Source: Thecaphora thlaspeos (Eukaryota; Basidiomycota; Ustilaginomycetes; Urocystidales; Glomosporiaceae). Taken from it: 64,000 bases of DNA. Below are positions 44,723 through 57,175 of this stretch, piece by piece. The notes beneath the pieces are model-generated. The model was not told where the DNA came from, did no database searches, and saw only the letters and a list, made by a program, of their open reading frames with translations. The stretch covers positions 1-64,000 of the forward strand of contig UWYS01000023.1 of the NCBI GenBank assembly GCA_900291925.1. Direction: 5' to 3'. The first letter of the stretch is position 1. Every line of letters starts with the position of its first letter. Both the position numbers and the translations under genes were made by a program.

Positions 44723-45401
44723 GGTGAGGTGGGCGGTGGGCGGTGGTGGTAGTGGTGCTGCTGGTGCAGCAGCAGCTGATGATGAGAGGATGTTGTAGGT
44801 TGATGGTCGAAGGGCAAGAAGCTCTCACTGGATGCCAACAAGCAAGGCAAAGGACGGGGAGCGAGAGAGGGTCTGCTTGTATTCGACCGCTAGCGTTCTT
44901 CTAATCAGCGGGTGATCAGGTGGTGCATGGTGGGATTACGAGCTGGTATTCAAGGGTTTGGGGGCACCCCGAAATTTCAGCAAGCCGAGGCAAATACTGT
45001 AAGCCCGGGAAAGAAAAAAACAAGTCAAAAGATGGAGAAAAAGTAGGCCAGCCGGGTCCAAAATACAAAAAAACAAAACAAAATGAGAGCGCCTTATCAG
45101 CCGCAGAGCAGCCTCTTTCTCAGCCACAGCACCACCCAAGCGCCCTCCTCCCTCAGCCCGGCTTGGCCGCCACCAACGCGACGACGACGACGACCACCAC
45201 CACCATCTCCCCCGCGCTCCTTCTTCGCCGCTTGCATAGAGGCCGGCGCAGCCCCTCGGGTCCCCCCTTTCGCAATACGTCGCCACCCAGCACGAAGCGC
45301 ATCTCTCGCCGACCCATCTTCCCCTTCCAGCGATTCCTTCCTCACAGCTAGTTCAGCAAGTCAGCGAGCTAGCTAGCAAGCGCGCTTCGCCACTGCCCAG
45401 C
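44723..45401. promoter_or_regulatory. Bidirectional promoter KRI1 / UTP20
   Basis: 679 bases between divergent starts of two ribosome-biogenesis genes. The KRI1 side has GGTGGT/GCTGCT repeats (44725-44780), the middle is A-rich (45012-45085) and the UTP20 side is CCACCA/CGACGA-rich. I could not identify a known ribosome-biogenesis promoter motif by eye. Confidence 0.5.
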
Positions 45402-48400
45402 ATGAGGGCCGCACCGGGCAAACACCATAACAAGAAGCAAAAAAGCTCGCTCCATAGCAACAATGGCGCCAGCGGCGAGGCAGGCCCATCCTCGGCCGCC
45501 GGCTCCTCTGCCCATCCAACGGTCGTCGGCGGTGGCGAAGTCGGTAGCAGCAGCAGTAGCGGCAGGAAGCTGACAAGAGAACATGCACATCGCAAGGCGC
45601 AGAAGCACGCCACCAAGTTCCGCCAGGCGCAACAGGACGCTAGTGGCATCGCCGCTTTTGGTCGCCAAAGGACGCTCAAGGCCATGAACAAGAACGTCGA
45701 GAAGGTCAGCAAACGCTTTCGCTACGCCTCTTTCAACCAGCGCCTCCAGGATGTACACCTAGCGCCCGCTGCCATCAGTAGCTCCGCGGCCTACCGCCCC
45801 ATGGCCGGCCTCGACAATCCGCTCGCGCTCGAGTCCGATCGGGCCAAGGCCCGCGACTCCGACCTTGCCGCCAACGACGACGACCTAAACCTCCACGGCT
45901 CCACCGCTTTTTCGCGTGCTCTCTCGACGTGGTTCGAGCTCAACCAGTCGCTGCCCTTCCACAGGCTCTACCAGCAGCTCTGGCCCATCACGCAGTCGCT
46001 CCCGCAGCTTCTCCACCACCGCGATCGGGTCTGCATCGCACTAACCGATACGCTCGCCCGCCCCGCCGACTGGCTCACTTGGGACGCCGCGCTCGACCTG
46101 CTCCCACGCCTTGCCAGCGACCTCGGCTCAGAGTTCCTCCCCGTGTACCCGCAGGCGCTGCGGGCAGCCATCCACGTTACCACGTCGACCAAGGCAGTCA
46201 CCGCTGGCGACGAGCGTGCGGCCGCCCTCATCGTCGAGCGCGGCTTTCAGTGCTCCGCCTGGATACTCAAGGCCATCAGTCCGCTTGTCATCAGCAAGGA
46301 CCGCAGAGACGCCGAGGCTGAGGGAAAAGCAGGAGCTGTCGCTGTCGAGATGGACGTGGACGAAGCAGGCGAAGGGGGAAAGCCCCAAGAAGCAGGAGAG
46401 GAGATTGAGGTCGACGAACGCACCGAGCGACTCGTTGAGACCTGGCACATTGTCCGCCCCTACCTTGGCTGGAAGATCATCTACCAGCGGCCCGCGGCGG
46501 AGCAGCGAGGAGCGAGCGCAAGGCCGCTGGATCACGTCGCGGGCGACGACGAAAATGATCAAGACGCCCAGGACGAGGCGCTGGGCCCCTCCACTACTAC
46601 TCTATCGGGGACTCAGCTGCACACATCGCGTGTCCTCAAGTCCTCGTTCAACCTCAACGTCTCAAAGCACACGCGCCGCTTCGCCTCCGAGGCCTTCGCC
46701 CACCTGCTGCGCAAGACGCGCGGGAGGCAGCTCGACAACATCATCGCCGTCGTGCTGGCGGACCTCGAGGAAATGCTCGAGGCCGAGCACCGCGCGGGAC
46801 GCTACGCCGGCCGCGGCAAGAGGCGGCCCTCTGCCGCCTTCTCTCGCGGCATTGCAGGGATCTGGGCAGAAGGATGCAAGGTGAGTGGTAGCGCACGAGG
46901 CCAGGCTATGCTGAAAGTCGCATCCATCGCCACTACTCTCGAGACTGGAAAGGCAGACTGACCCTGCTTTCACGTCTCTCTCCTTCCCTTTCCCCCACTC
47001 ACAGTCACTGGAGAAAAGGCTGCACTCCAAGACTCTGAGCCTACTCCAGGCGCTCTTCCGGTCCTCGAACGAGTCTTCGACGAAGCGGCAGCAGCAGCAG
47101 CGCAACTACGCCCACATCGCCAGGCTCACCGTTGGCCGCCTCACCCTGATCGCCCTGGTCCACCACACGCAGGCGTCGCACTTCGCACCGGTTGTCGAGA
47201 TGCTGATCGATCTGGTCGAGAAGCGCCGGCTGGCGCTCGAGGACGCCGGTGCTAAGTCGGAGAGCGAGAGCGAAAGGTCCATTGTCGTGGCCATCGAGTC
47301 GTTTGAGTGGCTCTCGACCGCTGCCGGCGTGCGCAAGGGCACCCGGCTTGCGGACGATGTTAAGGCCGAGCTCTTTGCCCTGCTGCTGCGCCTGTCGCCT
47401 CTGCTGCACCAGCAGTCGCTGGCAGGCCTAGAGGCCTACGGCACGCTCAAGACCTCGCTGGTGACCTTGTTCGCCCTAAGCTTGCCGACTGGCCGGATCC
47501 AGGACCTGATTGGACCGGGCGTCAAGCTGATTGACTCAATCGCTCCTGCTGGCGCCCAGGCTTCCGCCTCTGCCTCTGCTACCGAGAAGGACGAGAGGCT
47601 GCGGCTGTGGCCCGAGTTCAGCAGTCTCGTTGAGGCACTGGCCGACCCTGTCGTCGCCTGGTCGGCCTTCCGCCAGTTTGCCCTTCCGACGGTCCTCACC
47701 GCGACCGCGGCCACCCTTGCCCGCCAGAGCAGCGATGATGCTGGAGCTGCTGCCGCCCACGTCGCGGCCGCCAAGGACCAGGCGCTTAACCTGCTCGAGC
47801 GCCTCCACAGCATCGATCAGCTCGGCCACCTCCGGATCGCCACGCCGTCGACCAACCTGATGCGCTGGAACCACGCCATCTCCGCCGAGATCCTCGCGCG
47901 CCTCGAGGCGCTAGCCGACCTGCTGTGCGAGTCGGCGGGCCACGAGGACGCAGCGGCATTCCCCTCGACGAGCGCTCTCGAGCCATTGCTCCCGGCGCTC
48001 GAGCTGGCGACGCTGCCGCAGAGCGCCGTCACCGACCGATTCCCGGCGCTGCTGGTCCGCATCGTCCGGGAGGGCCTTGTGCAAAGCGCCGCGCTCGCGA
48101 CCGCCGCGACGGCCGAGTCGATCTACGATCGACAGACGATCAACCCGCCACTGCTGCTAGGCTCGGCGCTGCAGAGCCTGGCTATTTTCGAGGAGCGCAA
48201 CCAGCACTCAAACGGGCTCGTCAGCGACAGCCTGCTGCTCGAGGGCAACACGCTTCAGCAGGTGACCGAGACGTGCTCGTGGCATCGCAACGCGATCACC
48301 GGGCTGGCCCGCCTCGCGACCGCCTCGCAGGGCAAGAACAAGATCCAGTTGCCGTGGCTTGGAGCGCTCGAGACGAGCGTCGAGCGGTCAATCATGGCGG

Positions 48401-51400
48401 CCGACCCCGCCGTCCGGCTCGCGACGCTCGAGATCCTCACGCTCGTCGACGCCGCCGAATTCAAGAAGGATGAAGAGCGCCTCTTTGGCAAGCTAGCCGA
48501 TGTCGAGCGGACGCCGCTGACGGCAATGGCGGTGCGCGACCGGAACGTTCGGATGCGCGCCGTCGGCCGAGAGCTGGGCAGGCTGATCGCCCTGTACGGC
48601 AAGCAGAAGCCTAGCGCCGAGGAGCTCGGCCGGCGGCAGGTGCGTGACCGCCTCGTGGTCCGCTACATTGTCGGCAGCTTTAAGGTCAACCTCAGCCCAG
48701 TCTGGGGCGAGTCGATCAAGGCACTAGAGGACATTGTCGCGCCGGGCAACGTTGAGACGATGGAGCGCGTCTTTGCCACCGCCTTTACCGAGCTCGAGCG
48801 CGGCACCGCTACCGGTGAAGACGAGCGTACCGACGTCCCTGCCGGGTGGCAGGACGAGTTTGACAATGACGGTGGCGACGCACCGGCAGGCGACATCGCT
48901 AGCCCCGACGATGATGACGACGACGACGGTAAGAATGCGGAGGATGGTACGGCGACAAACACATCAGTTTCGAGGCTGGCGACCGACGATTTCGACATCG
49001 ACGACGACGATGACCGGCAGTTCAAGGATCCACAGCTTGCCGGTCGCCGGTCGGTCATCCGTGTCTGCATCTGCAATGCGCGAAGCAGCCGCGGTGCCGC
49101 CGATGCCGATGCCGCCTCTGCCCCCGCTACCAAAGGTGCGATCTCGACCACCATCGCCAAGGCCATCTCGTTGCAGCGGCCCGACGCCCGCCTCGATCTG
49201 TTAAACTACCGCGCTCAGATCCTCAAACTGTTTGGCGAGCTGCATCAGCTGGTGGAGCGCTATAACGCGAGGTTTGTTGACACTTTCCTCCGCGACTCGG
49301 GGCCCAAGAACCTGGCCGGCTTCTCGATCATACCGCTACTCGACGGCGACGGCGACGAGGAGGAGGAGGAAGACGAAGAGGTTGCCGGAGAGGATTTCGG
49401 CACGTTCGAGGAGCGGGCCATTCGCACGCCCACCGACACACGCCTTCGCCTCAGCCGCAAGGACCGCCAGGCGCAGCTGTGCGCCTACCTCAAGGTCTTC
49501 ACTAAGGTCAAGAATTCCAAGTCGTTTTCGCGCTCCGGCGAGCTGCACGGCTACTTCATGGCGCTGTGCGCGTCACCCGACGCCGCCGTCCAGCGCCTGG
49601 CGGCCGACGCCCTGCTCAATTACAAGGAGGAGGGCCTGGCCCCCTATGCGACTCAGATCCGCGACCTACTCGACACGGCCAAGTTCCGCGATACGCTAAC
49701 GAAGTTCGACATCTCGGCCGACTCGGAAACGGTTCAGGAGGCCCACCGGCCGACGCTGATGCCCGTCGTGATCCGCCTCTTCTTCGGCATGATGCTTTCG
49801 AAGCGTGGCAGCCGCGGGAGCGGGCAGCGACCGGCGGCGCGTAAGGGGGCGGTGCTCTCGGCCCTAATCGATTCGAGGCCCGAGGAGCTCGTCACGCTGA
49901 TCGATCTAATGCTCGCCTCGCTAAACGACCAGCGCCCGACCTACGACGCCGAGGGCCGCTTCGCCCGGAGCAAGGAGAAGCCGGCGGCGGTCTCGTTCTC
50001 GCGCCAGCTCGGCTTTCTGACGATGCTGACCGACGTTCTCAAGCACCTGTCGATGCGGCTGCTCCCCTACTGGCCGGACTTGGTCGGCGTCGTCATCAAC
50101 CTGACGCATCATGCCAATCTTGCCGTCGAGAATACGACGGCCGACCACGCTGCGGCGATGGTCGCCGCCGAGGAAGCCGCCGCCGCTAGGGCCGTCGACG
50201 ATGCCGACGACAATGGTACTGCGGTAGGCAGCCTGACCCGGTCCACCTCGCACGCTCGTGCGCTCAGGCAGGCCGGCTACAAGCGCCTCTGCGACTTCTT
50301 CCGCAAGCCGACGACGCTCGAGCAGTTTGCGTGGCCCGTCTTCCTCCCCGAGGTGTTTGCCACGCTCGTCTCGCCGCGGCTGACATCGCTGCGCGTCGAG
50401 TCGACGCAGAACCCGTCGGCACTGATGGACCTAATCCACGTTTGGTCGCTGCGGCCAGAGACGATCCGGCTGCTTGCCGTATACGACAACAGGATCCTGC
50501 CTAACGTGTTCGCCGTCATGTCGGTTCCCAGCGTCAAGCCGCCGACCGTCTCGCGCGTGCTGGACATCGTCGAGCGCGTGCTCGAGGCGGCCTCGGCTGA
50601 GGCGCAGCCGGGCGCGGAGCCCATCGCCGACGTTGTCGGAGGCAGCGCACCCTCGACCTCGGTCAAGGAGCTCCTGGTTCTGCCGCACGTCTCGTCGTTC
50701 CTCTCTAATATCGCGCCGCTACTGCAGAAGGTCTCGGGCGATCAGAAGGCCTCGGCGCGCGAGGAGCTTGTGCGGCGCGAGATTGTCATGCTCTCCAATA
50801 TCTCGCCGCTCGTTACGTCGGCCGAGGACGCGAGCCACCTGCTGATGCTGCTGCAGCCGCTGATGCGCAAGGGCAACCACCTTGTCCCTGAACGCATTAA
50901 GTCGGACCTGCTCCAGATTTTTGGCAATCTGCTCGCCATCACGCCCGAATTCCGCGACGTCGAGTCGGACACCTTCAAGCGGACGTTTGAGCTCTTCTCC
51001 AGCCTCTTCTCAGCCCTTCGCGGCCGGGACGCCCGCGCTAGCCTGGTGGCCGCCTACACGCGCTTCGGCGAGATGGATCCGAGGCTGGCGCGCGCCTGCG
51101 CCTGGGTGGTCGAGCTGAACGCCTACAGCACCAAGCGGCTCGAGGAGCCCGATTTTGACCGACGCCTCAACGCCTACGACCAGATCAACGACAGCGCAGT
51201 CGCGATCGAACTCGTCGAATGGCTGCCGCTCGTCCACAACATGCTCTTCTTCATCCAGGATTCCGAGGAGCTGGCGATCCGCAGCAACGCCGCCTCGTGC
51301 CTGCGCAAATTCGTCGACGCCACCGCCGAGGCCCTCGCTGCCGTTGGTACGGACGTTACTGCGGGCGAGCCGACAATCACTGGCGTCGGCGGCATCGCAA

Positions 51401-54400
51401 CGATGATGGAGGAACTCTTTGGCGAGATAGTCTGGCCCGGCCTGAAGCGCGGCCTCCGCTCCAAGTTCGAGCTGGTCCGCCGCGAGGTGCTCGGCGTCAT
51501 CTCGGCCTCGGTGCAGAAGCTGGGCCACGTTGGCGCGCTCGACGAGATGCGCGGGCTGCTGATGGGCGACGACCAAGAGGCCAACTTCTTCAACAACGTC
51601 CACCACATCCAGATGCACCGACGCCTGCGCGCCATCCGCCGCCTCGGTGAAGAGGCTGACCGCGCGACGCTCAAGAGCAAGACGGTTCAGGGGATCTTTG
51701 CGCCGCTCATCGGGACATTTTTCCACGCCGACAAGGTCGAGTTGACTGACCACAATCTCATGTTTGAGGCGGCCACCTGCCTCGGCAAGCTGGCGCGCCA
51801 GCTCAACTGGAGCCCCTACAACCAGCTGCTGTGGAACTACCTCAAACTGGCTGACGGCGAGGGCGCGAGCGCAAAGATCTTTGTGCGCGCATCGATGGCC
51901 ATCATCGAAGGATTCCACTTTGGCATGGACGAGCAGGTCGAGATCGACGTTGGCCGCGCCGACGGACAGGTTCGGCGCGACGAGGACGACGAGGTCGAGA
52001 CGGCCGAAGAAGCGGCGGACGGAGAGGGAGCCGTCGGGGCCCAGGCCCCGGCTGCTGCCACTGCCGTCGCCATCGAACCTTCGATGATGGAGGTTGATGT
52101 CGACGCCGATGCCGGTGCGGTGGACGAGGATGCCGAGGTTCGCAACTCCAAGCTTGCTACGACCGCTACCGCCACCGTCACTGCCACCGGCTCCAACACC
52201 GTCTCCAAGGTCACCGTCGTCGAGGCGGTCACCAAGAAACTGTTGCCCGCCTTGATGAAGTATCTCGAGCAAAAGGACGAGATGGAGGACACGGTTCGCC
52301 TGCCGATCGCCTACGGCGTGGTCCACGTCGTCCAGTGTCTGCCGCCGCGTACGAAGGCGCAGCAGCTCTCGAAGCTCCTCCGCACGCTGGCCAACGTGCT
52401 CCGCAGCAAGTCGATCCAGACGCGCGACCTCGCGCGCGAGACGATCAGCAAGGTCCTTTACACTCTAGGCGCCGATGCGTTCCCCGAGGTGCTGCGCGAG
52501 CTGCGCCGATCGCTGACGCGTGGCCCGCAGCTGGCGATCCTGTCGTACACGGTCCACAAGCTGCTCGTCCACATGATGACGACCGAGCCCACGCCGCTGA
52601 CGACTCTGAGCAAAGGCGTCAAGGACATCATCGAGGTGACGGTTGAGGACATTTTTGGCGAGACGGCCGAGGACCGCGAGTCGATCGGCGCCAAGACGTC
52701 GTATAAGGAGGTCCGCCAGAGTAAGAGCATGGACACATTCGAGCAGGTGGCCAAGGTCATCGTGCCGTCCAAGATCTCGGAGTTGCTGCAGCCGCTGCGC
52801 GACATCCTCCAACAGACCGAGCAGTCCAAGTCGATCAAGCTGGTAGAAGCCGCCCTGCGCAAGGTGGCCAGCGGGATCAGCAGCAACGCCAACTTCGACT
52901 CGCACTGCTTCCTCATCCTCTGCGCGACACTCCTCAAGCGCGACGCCGGTTTTCTCCAGGCGCGCAAGCCACAGACGTCGATCGCCAAGAAGCACACAAC
53001 GGCGACCTACAACTACGCGGTTCTGCTGAAACGCAAGCAGGTCGAGTCTTCGGCCGACGTCGACCGCGACCACTACTCGCGCAACGCTCACAAGTTTGTC
53101 GCGTTCGGCCTCGAGATGCTGGTGACGGCGCTCCGCCGTTCCCGCTTCGACTTTGGTGATGACGAGGTGCTGGCCAAGCTCAACGCGCTTGTCCCTATCG
53201 TCGGCGAGACGATGTACGCGAGCGAGCCGGCCGTCCTCCAACTCTCGCTCCAGACGGTCGGCGCGATCCTCAAGTGCCCCGTCAGCCAGGTCGACAAGGC
53301 GCTCCCGCTGCTGATCAAGCAGATCTTCGTCATCATCAAGCGTTCCGGCAGCCCCCAGTCCGAGATTGTCCAGACCGCCTTCCGGACGCTGGCCACCATC
53401 CTGCGTGACTGCAAGCAGGCCGAGATCCGCGAGCAGCAGCTCACGACGCTGCTCAACATGGTCGCGCCCGACCTTGAGGAGCCGGCGGTCCAGTCGACAC
53501 TCTTTGGCCTGCTACGCGCCATCGTCTCGCGCCGCTTTGTCGTGCCCGAGGTGTACGACGTGATGGACAAGGTGGCTGAGATGCTCGTCACTAACCAGAG
53601 CGGCCACGTCCGCGGCCTCTGCCGCGCCACCTATCTCCAGTTCCTGCTTGACTACCCGCAGGGCAAGGCGCGCCTCAAGAACCAGCTCGGCTTCCTGGCA
53701 AAAAACCTCTCGTACGAGCATGAGGCCGGGCGCGCGAGCGTTATGGAGCTTGTCGCCGCCATCTTCGACAAATTCGGCGACGAGCTGCTCCAGGAGCACG
53801 CCGACATGTTTTTCGTCGCGCTCGCCATGGTGCTGGCCAACGACGGTTCGGCCAAGTGCCGCGAGCGGGGCGCCAACCTGATCCGGAGCGTCTACATTGT
53901 CATGTCCGACGAGCAGCGCGCCAAGACAGTCCAGATGGTCCACGCCTGGGCTGCGCAGGACGCCAGGCCCGAGCTGGCGCGCGTCGGGGTCCAGGTCTAC
54001 GGCCTGCTGCTCGAGGCCTCGCCCGACGATTCAGCGAGCTGGTCAGGGCAGGCGCTCGAGATTGTCGGTCGCAATCTCACCGAGTGTGCCGATGACCTCA
54101 AGACCCTCGAGGCGGCTGAGCAGGACTCGATTTTCAGCGCATTTGAGCAGGGCGCGAGCGGCCTCGAGCTGGACTGGCAGCTACCCTACCAGTCGCTCCA
54201 GATGCTCACCAAGCTGCAGTCCGTCGAGCCGACAGTGTTTCTCTCGCCCGTGGACGGCAACGAGGCGGCACGGATCGCCGTCGCTGCGGTGCGCCGCCTT
54301 CTACTGTTCCCGCACAACTGGACCCGCAAGGCTTCGAGCCGCTTGCTCGGCTCGCTGTACGGCACGATGGAGCTCGTCGCGCCGCGGATGGTGGCGTTGC

Positions 54401-55400
54401 ACGACGATCCTCTCATGAGCTTCCCCGCGCTGGTCGATACGGCCAAGAAGCTCTCGCTCCAGCTGCGCAGTCCCGTCCTGGACGACGAGCTAAGTCTCCA
54501 GGCGACCAAGAACCTCGTATGGATCGGCAAGTGTTTGCTCCTCTTCCCCGTTAACAACGACGGCGTCGCGGCTGCCGCGGCCAACAAGCCCAAGACCGCA
54601 CGGGGAGACGGCAAGAAGCGAGCCGCTACTGCCGACGGAGATGTCTCTGATGCCGAGAGCGTCGATTCCGACACGTCACCGAATGCAGCGGCAAGACTGG
54701 ACGACGCCTCGATGATCGCGGACGATCCCGTCTTCTGGCTTTTTAACAAGCTGTCGCACCAAGCGAGGACGTGCCACCTCGCGAGGCCCAACAAGGACGC
54801 GGGCGTTGCAGGGGAGGGCGAGAAGAGATGGAGCATCCAGCCTGCCTCGATCTTCCGATGGTTTGCCGCCATGGCGACCAGCATGGAGACGGAGCGGCTC
54901 AAGGGCGTTCTCAAGGTGATCCTGCTGCCGCTCATCAAGATCAGCGACGACGCGACGGTGACAGGGACGCAGATGGGTACGTGTCAAGCTCGGTCTTCTT
55001 ACCTACCCTTTTCGTTCCCTACTTTCTTCTTTTGCGTGCCTTTTCTTAGCTTGATTTACTGACCTCTTTCGCTCACCTCGCTCACCAACTGACAGACGAA
55101 CTAAAACAACTCGTCACCGAAATCCAAACGCTACTACAATCTCTCCTCTCGATGACGTACTTCACCGGCGTGTATACGTCACTGCGTACGGCGATGGTGG
55201 AAAAGAGACAAGAGAGGAAAACGGCGAGATTGATGCATTCCATCCACGATCCTGAGGGTGCGGCTAGGAAGAAGGTAAAGGTAAACGAAAAGAAACATCA
55301 GGCGAGAAGTAGGAGGAACCAGGAGTTCGCAAAGAGTAGACAGAGGGTTAAAGGTGGTGCTGCTGCGAAGAAAGGGGCGAGGAGCGAGAGGGGAGAGTAG
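45402..55400 (+). CDS. UTP20: UTP20, HEAT-repeat component of the small-subunit processome
   Basis: Three exons, 45402-46880, 47005-54976 and 55096-55400, introns of 124 and 119 bases; joins AEGCK to SLEKRLHSKTLSLL and GTQM-D to ELKQLVTEIQTLLQS in frame, giving 3251 aa. The N-terminus has the basic RKAQKHATKFRQ motif and KRFRYASFNQRLQDV typical of Utp20/DRIM; the centre and C-terminal half are helical HEAT-like repeats (for example KTFR-type and FFHADKVELTDHNLMFEA, VLSTLFGLLRAIVSRRFVVPEVYDVMD). The last exon is a short basic tail (KKVKVNEKKHQARSRRNQEFAK). Utp20 is a nucleolar scaffold for early 18S rRNA processing. The protein is several hundred residues longer than yeast (about 2490) or human (about 2785) forms because of acidic and Ala-rich inserts, e.g. 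around 48880-49020 and 51980-52190. The family call is firm. Confidence 0.93.
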
Positions 55401-55593
55401 ATGTCGACGCTTGTATCGATGTTGAGGAATTGTGAATGAATGAGTGAGGAATATGGATTAAATTGAGATGCGGATGGAACTAGATGCGTATAAAGAGATG
55501 TAGAGAGAGAGAGGCTGTGAGGATGGGATGGTGTCCTATGTATTACGATCGAGAAAAGGGGGAGAAAGGAGCTGCGTAGTCGCGTTTTTCTGA
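55401..55593. other. UTP20 3' flank
   Basis: AT-richer sequence with ATGAATGAATG- and GAGA-type runs after the UTP20 stop; likely 3' UTR and terminator. Confidence 0.4.
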
Positions 55594-56046
55594 GTTGTGC
55601 GAAGCTGTTGCGAAAGCCTTGAAGTTGGTATCAACGAGCGCCAGGCGTCCCGCGCGAGCTTCCAGCGGCCTCCCGTTCCTATTGAGGACACGCGGCCGCA
55701 CGAGATCCCCAACCACCACAAGCGTTTCACGTTCTACGCCGTGTGCGTCGCGCTGAGCTGGTACGCCAATACGTGGGACGTCTTCCTCGTGGCGGGTCTC
55801 ATCATTGCGGATCCGGACCTCAAGCTCAACTACCAGGTGTGGGCCGCCAAGGGCTTCCCGTTCATCCCTGCTGCTATCGCACGATTCCTCCACCTGCCCG
55901 CGCGACTCTCGAGCTTCCGCGTACACGGGCAGGTATTGGCGTGGATCCTGTTTCTTGCCTGCTGCGTTCGCGTGGTTGGCGGTGATCCGCGATTCGCCAA
56001 TGGGTCGGAACGCGGGACAAGCCACGCCTCTTCCCCCGTGGGATGA
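55594..56046 (+). other. Orphan exon-like ORF with two hydrophobic segments, no ATG
   Basis: A 150-codon open frame from just after TGA (55591) to TGA (56044) with strong G/C bias at third positions, like real genes here, but no ATG in frame. It encodes RPHEIPNHHKRFTFYAVCV, a hydrophobic stretch (LSWYANTWDVFLVAGLIIA), KGFPFIPAAIARFLHLPARL and a second hydrophobic stretch (VLAWILFLACCV). It could be an internal exon whose partners I cannot find, or a gene fragment. No family was recognised. The opposite-strand ORF of 179 codons over the same bases has poorer character. Confidence 0.3.
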
Positions 56047-56282
56047 TCCGTGCCTCGCCGTCACTTTATTTGGGCCTTTCACTTTGTCCGTCTTGCGAAC
56101 GCCTTTCTTCCAGCCCTCGCACTGTTTCCACCACCGCCATCGTCGTCACTCCTCATCCTACGTCTGGTCACTACCCTACAGCAAACCTGCAAGAACTCTG
56201 CGACCTTTCTTCGCTCGAACCGCTATACGTTTCGTTTCGTCGGTCCAGGCAGCAGGTTCGAACGTCGATTCGCTTTTCCAAG

Positions 56283-57033
56283 ATGGGAATCGTAAGTCAT
56301 CCATCGGTCGCACCTCTATCCTCATCTCACATTCCTATCTTTGCTGACCTTCCACCTTCTCACCCCTAACCCACCATGATCTAAAACGACACCGTAGACA
56401 CGCTACTTCAACCCAACCTCGATCCCACCACTTTTGATCTTCACCGTTCTGTCCTCTTTAGCATTCAACAATACGCTCATCACTACATCTCGTCGCGAGG
56501 AAGAACGACGAGACCGTATCACTTTTGCCCTTCTTGACGACATCGTCGTTTCAAAACGGTCACGATTATCTCGTCTTCGTTACGACTCAGCATCAAACTT
56601 CATCCAGCATGACAACAACCACTACGAGAATGAGGCGCAGGGGGACGGGGAGGATAGGGAGAAAGTCTTAATTGCAAGGTTAAGTTCTTTGCATCCAGAC
56701 GTAAGACGGTTCGGTCTACGACCTATCTCTTCCTCTTCCCTTCCTTTCTTCCTGCCTCCTCCCTCTTCACACCATCACCATCAAAGTGCACGAGAACAAC
56801 CCGATCACGTCAAGGATATAACCTGGTCTCAGATCTTCTTTGGTCAGAGTGGAGAGACGAAAAAGAGGTTCAAGGATGTAGTTCAAGGTATACGTGCTTC
56901 CTTCACAACTACCGCTACGATGACGGACGAGACGGCAGCGATGAGAGACAAGAGGTTGGCACGAGAGAAGGAAGAGGAACAACGTGTCTTGCTTGCTCTC
57001 AACGAGCTTGTCGAGGCGCAAGATAACCAATGA
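56283..57033 (+). CDS. Small membrane-anchored protein, unknown function
   Basis: Two exons: a 9-base first exon (56283-56291, Met-Gly-Ile) with a consensus GTAAGT donor, and 56398-57033, giving 214 aa. The spliced N-terminus MGI-TRYFNPTSIPPLLIFTV places a hydrophobic anchor at residues ~12-30, followed by SRREEERRDRITFALLDDIV, a charged helix resembling small fungal membrane or mitochondrial proteins. The middle is Ser/Pro/His-rich, then DITWSQIFFGQSGETKKRFKD and a charged C-terminal helix (RDKRLAREKEEEQRVLLAL). An unspliced start at 56434 would cut the anchor, so the tiny first exon is preferred. Convergent with dyn2, with only 142 bases between stop codons. Function unknown. Confidence 0.55.
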
Positions 57034-57175
57034 CGACAAGGGGCCATCGGCGCAAAGAGAGAGCTTTCGTTTGCGCATAAGTGTGTGAGTGCGATGGGTA
57101 TTGCCCCACCCCGCCATGATGCTCAGAGCACGAGAGGATGATTGGAAGTACAACCGACCCGACAAACACCGACCG

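Noticed and set aside
51010..52326. 438-codon ORF on the minus strand inside UTP20
   Set aside because: It is an antisense shadow: GC-rich third positions of UTP20 remove stops from the opposite strand, and the translation has no domain. The same applies to the 337-codon antisense ORF in the dioxygenase (1846-2859) and others like it.
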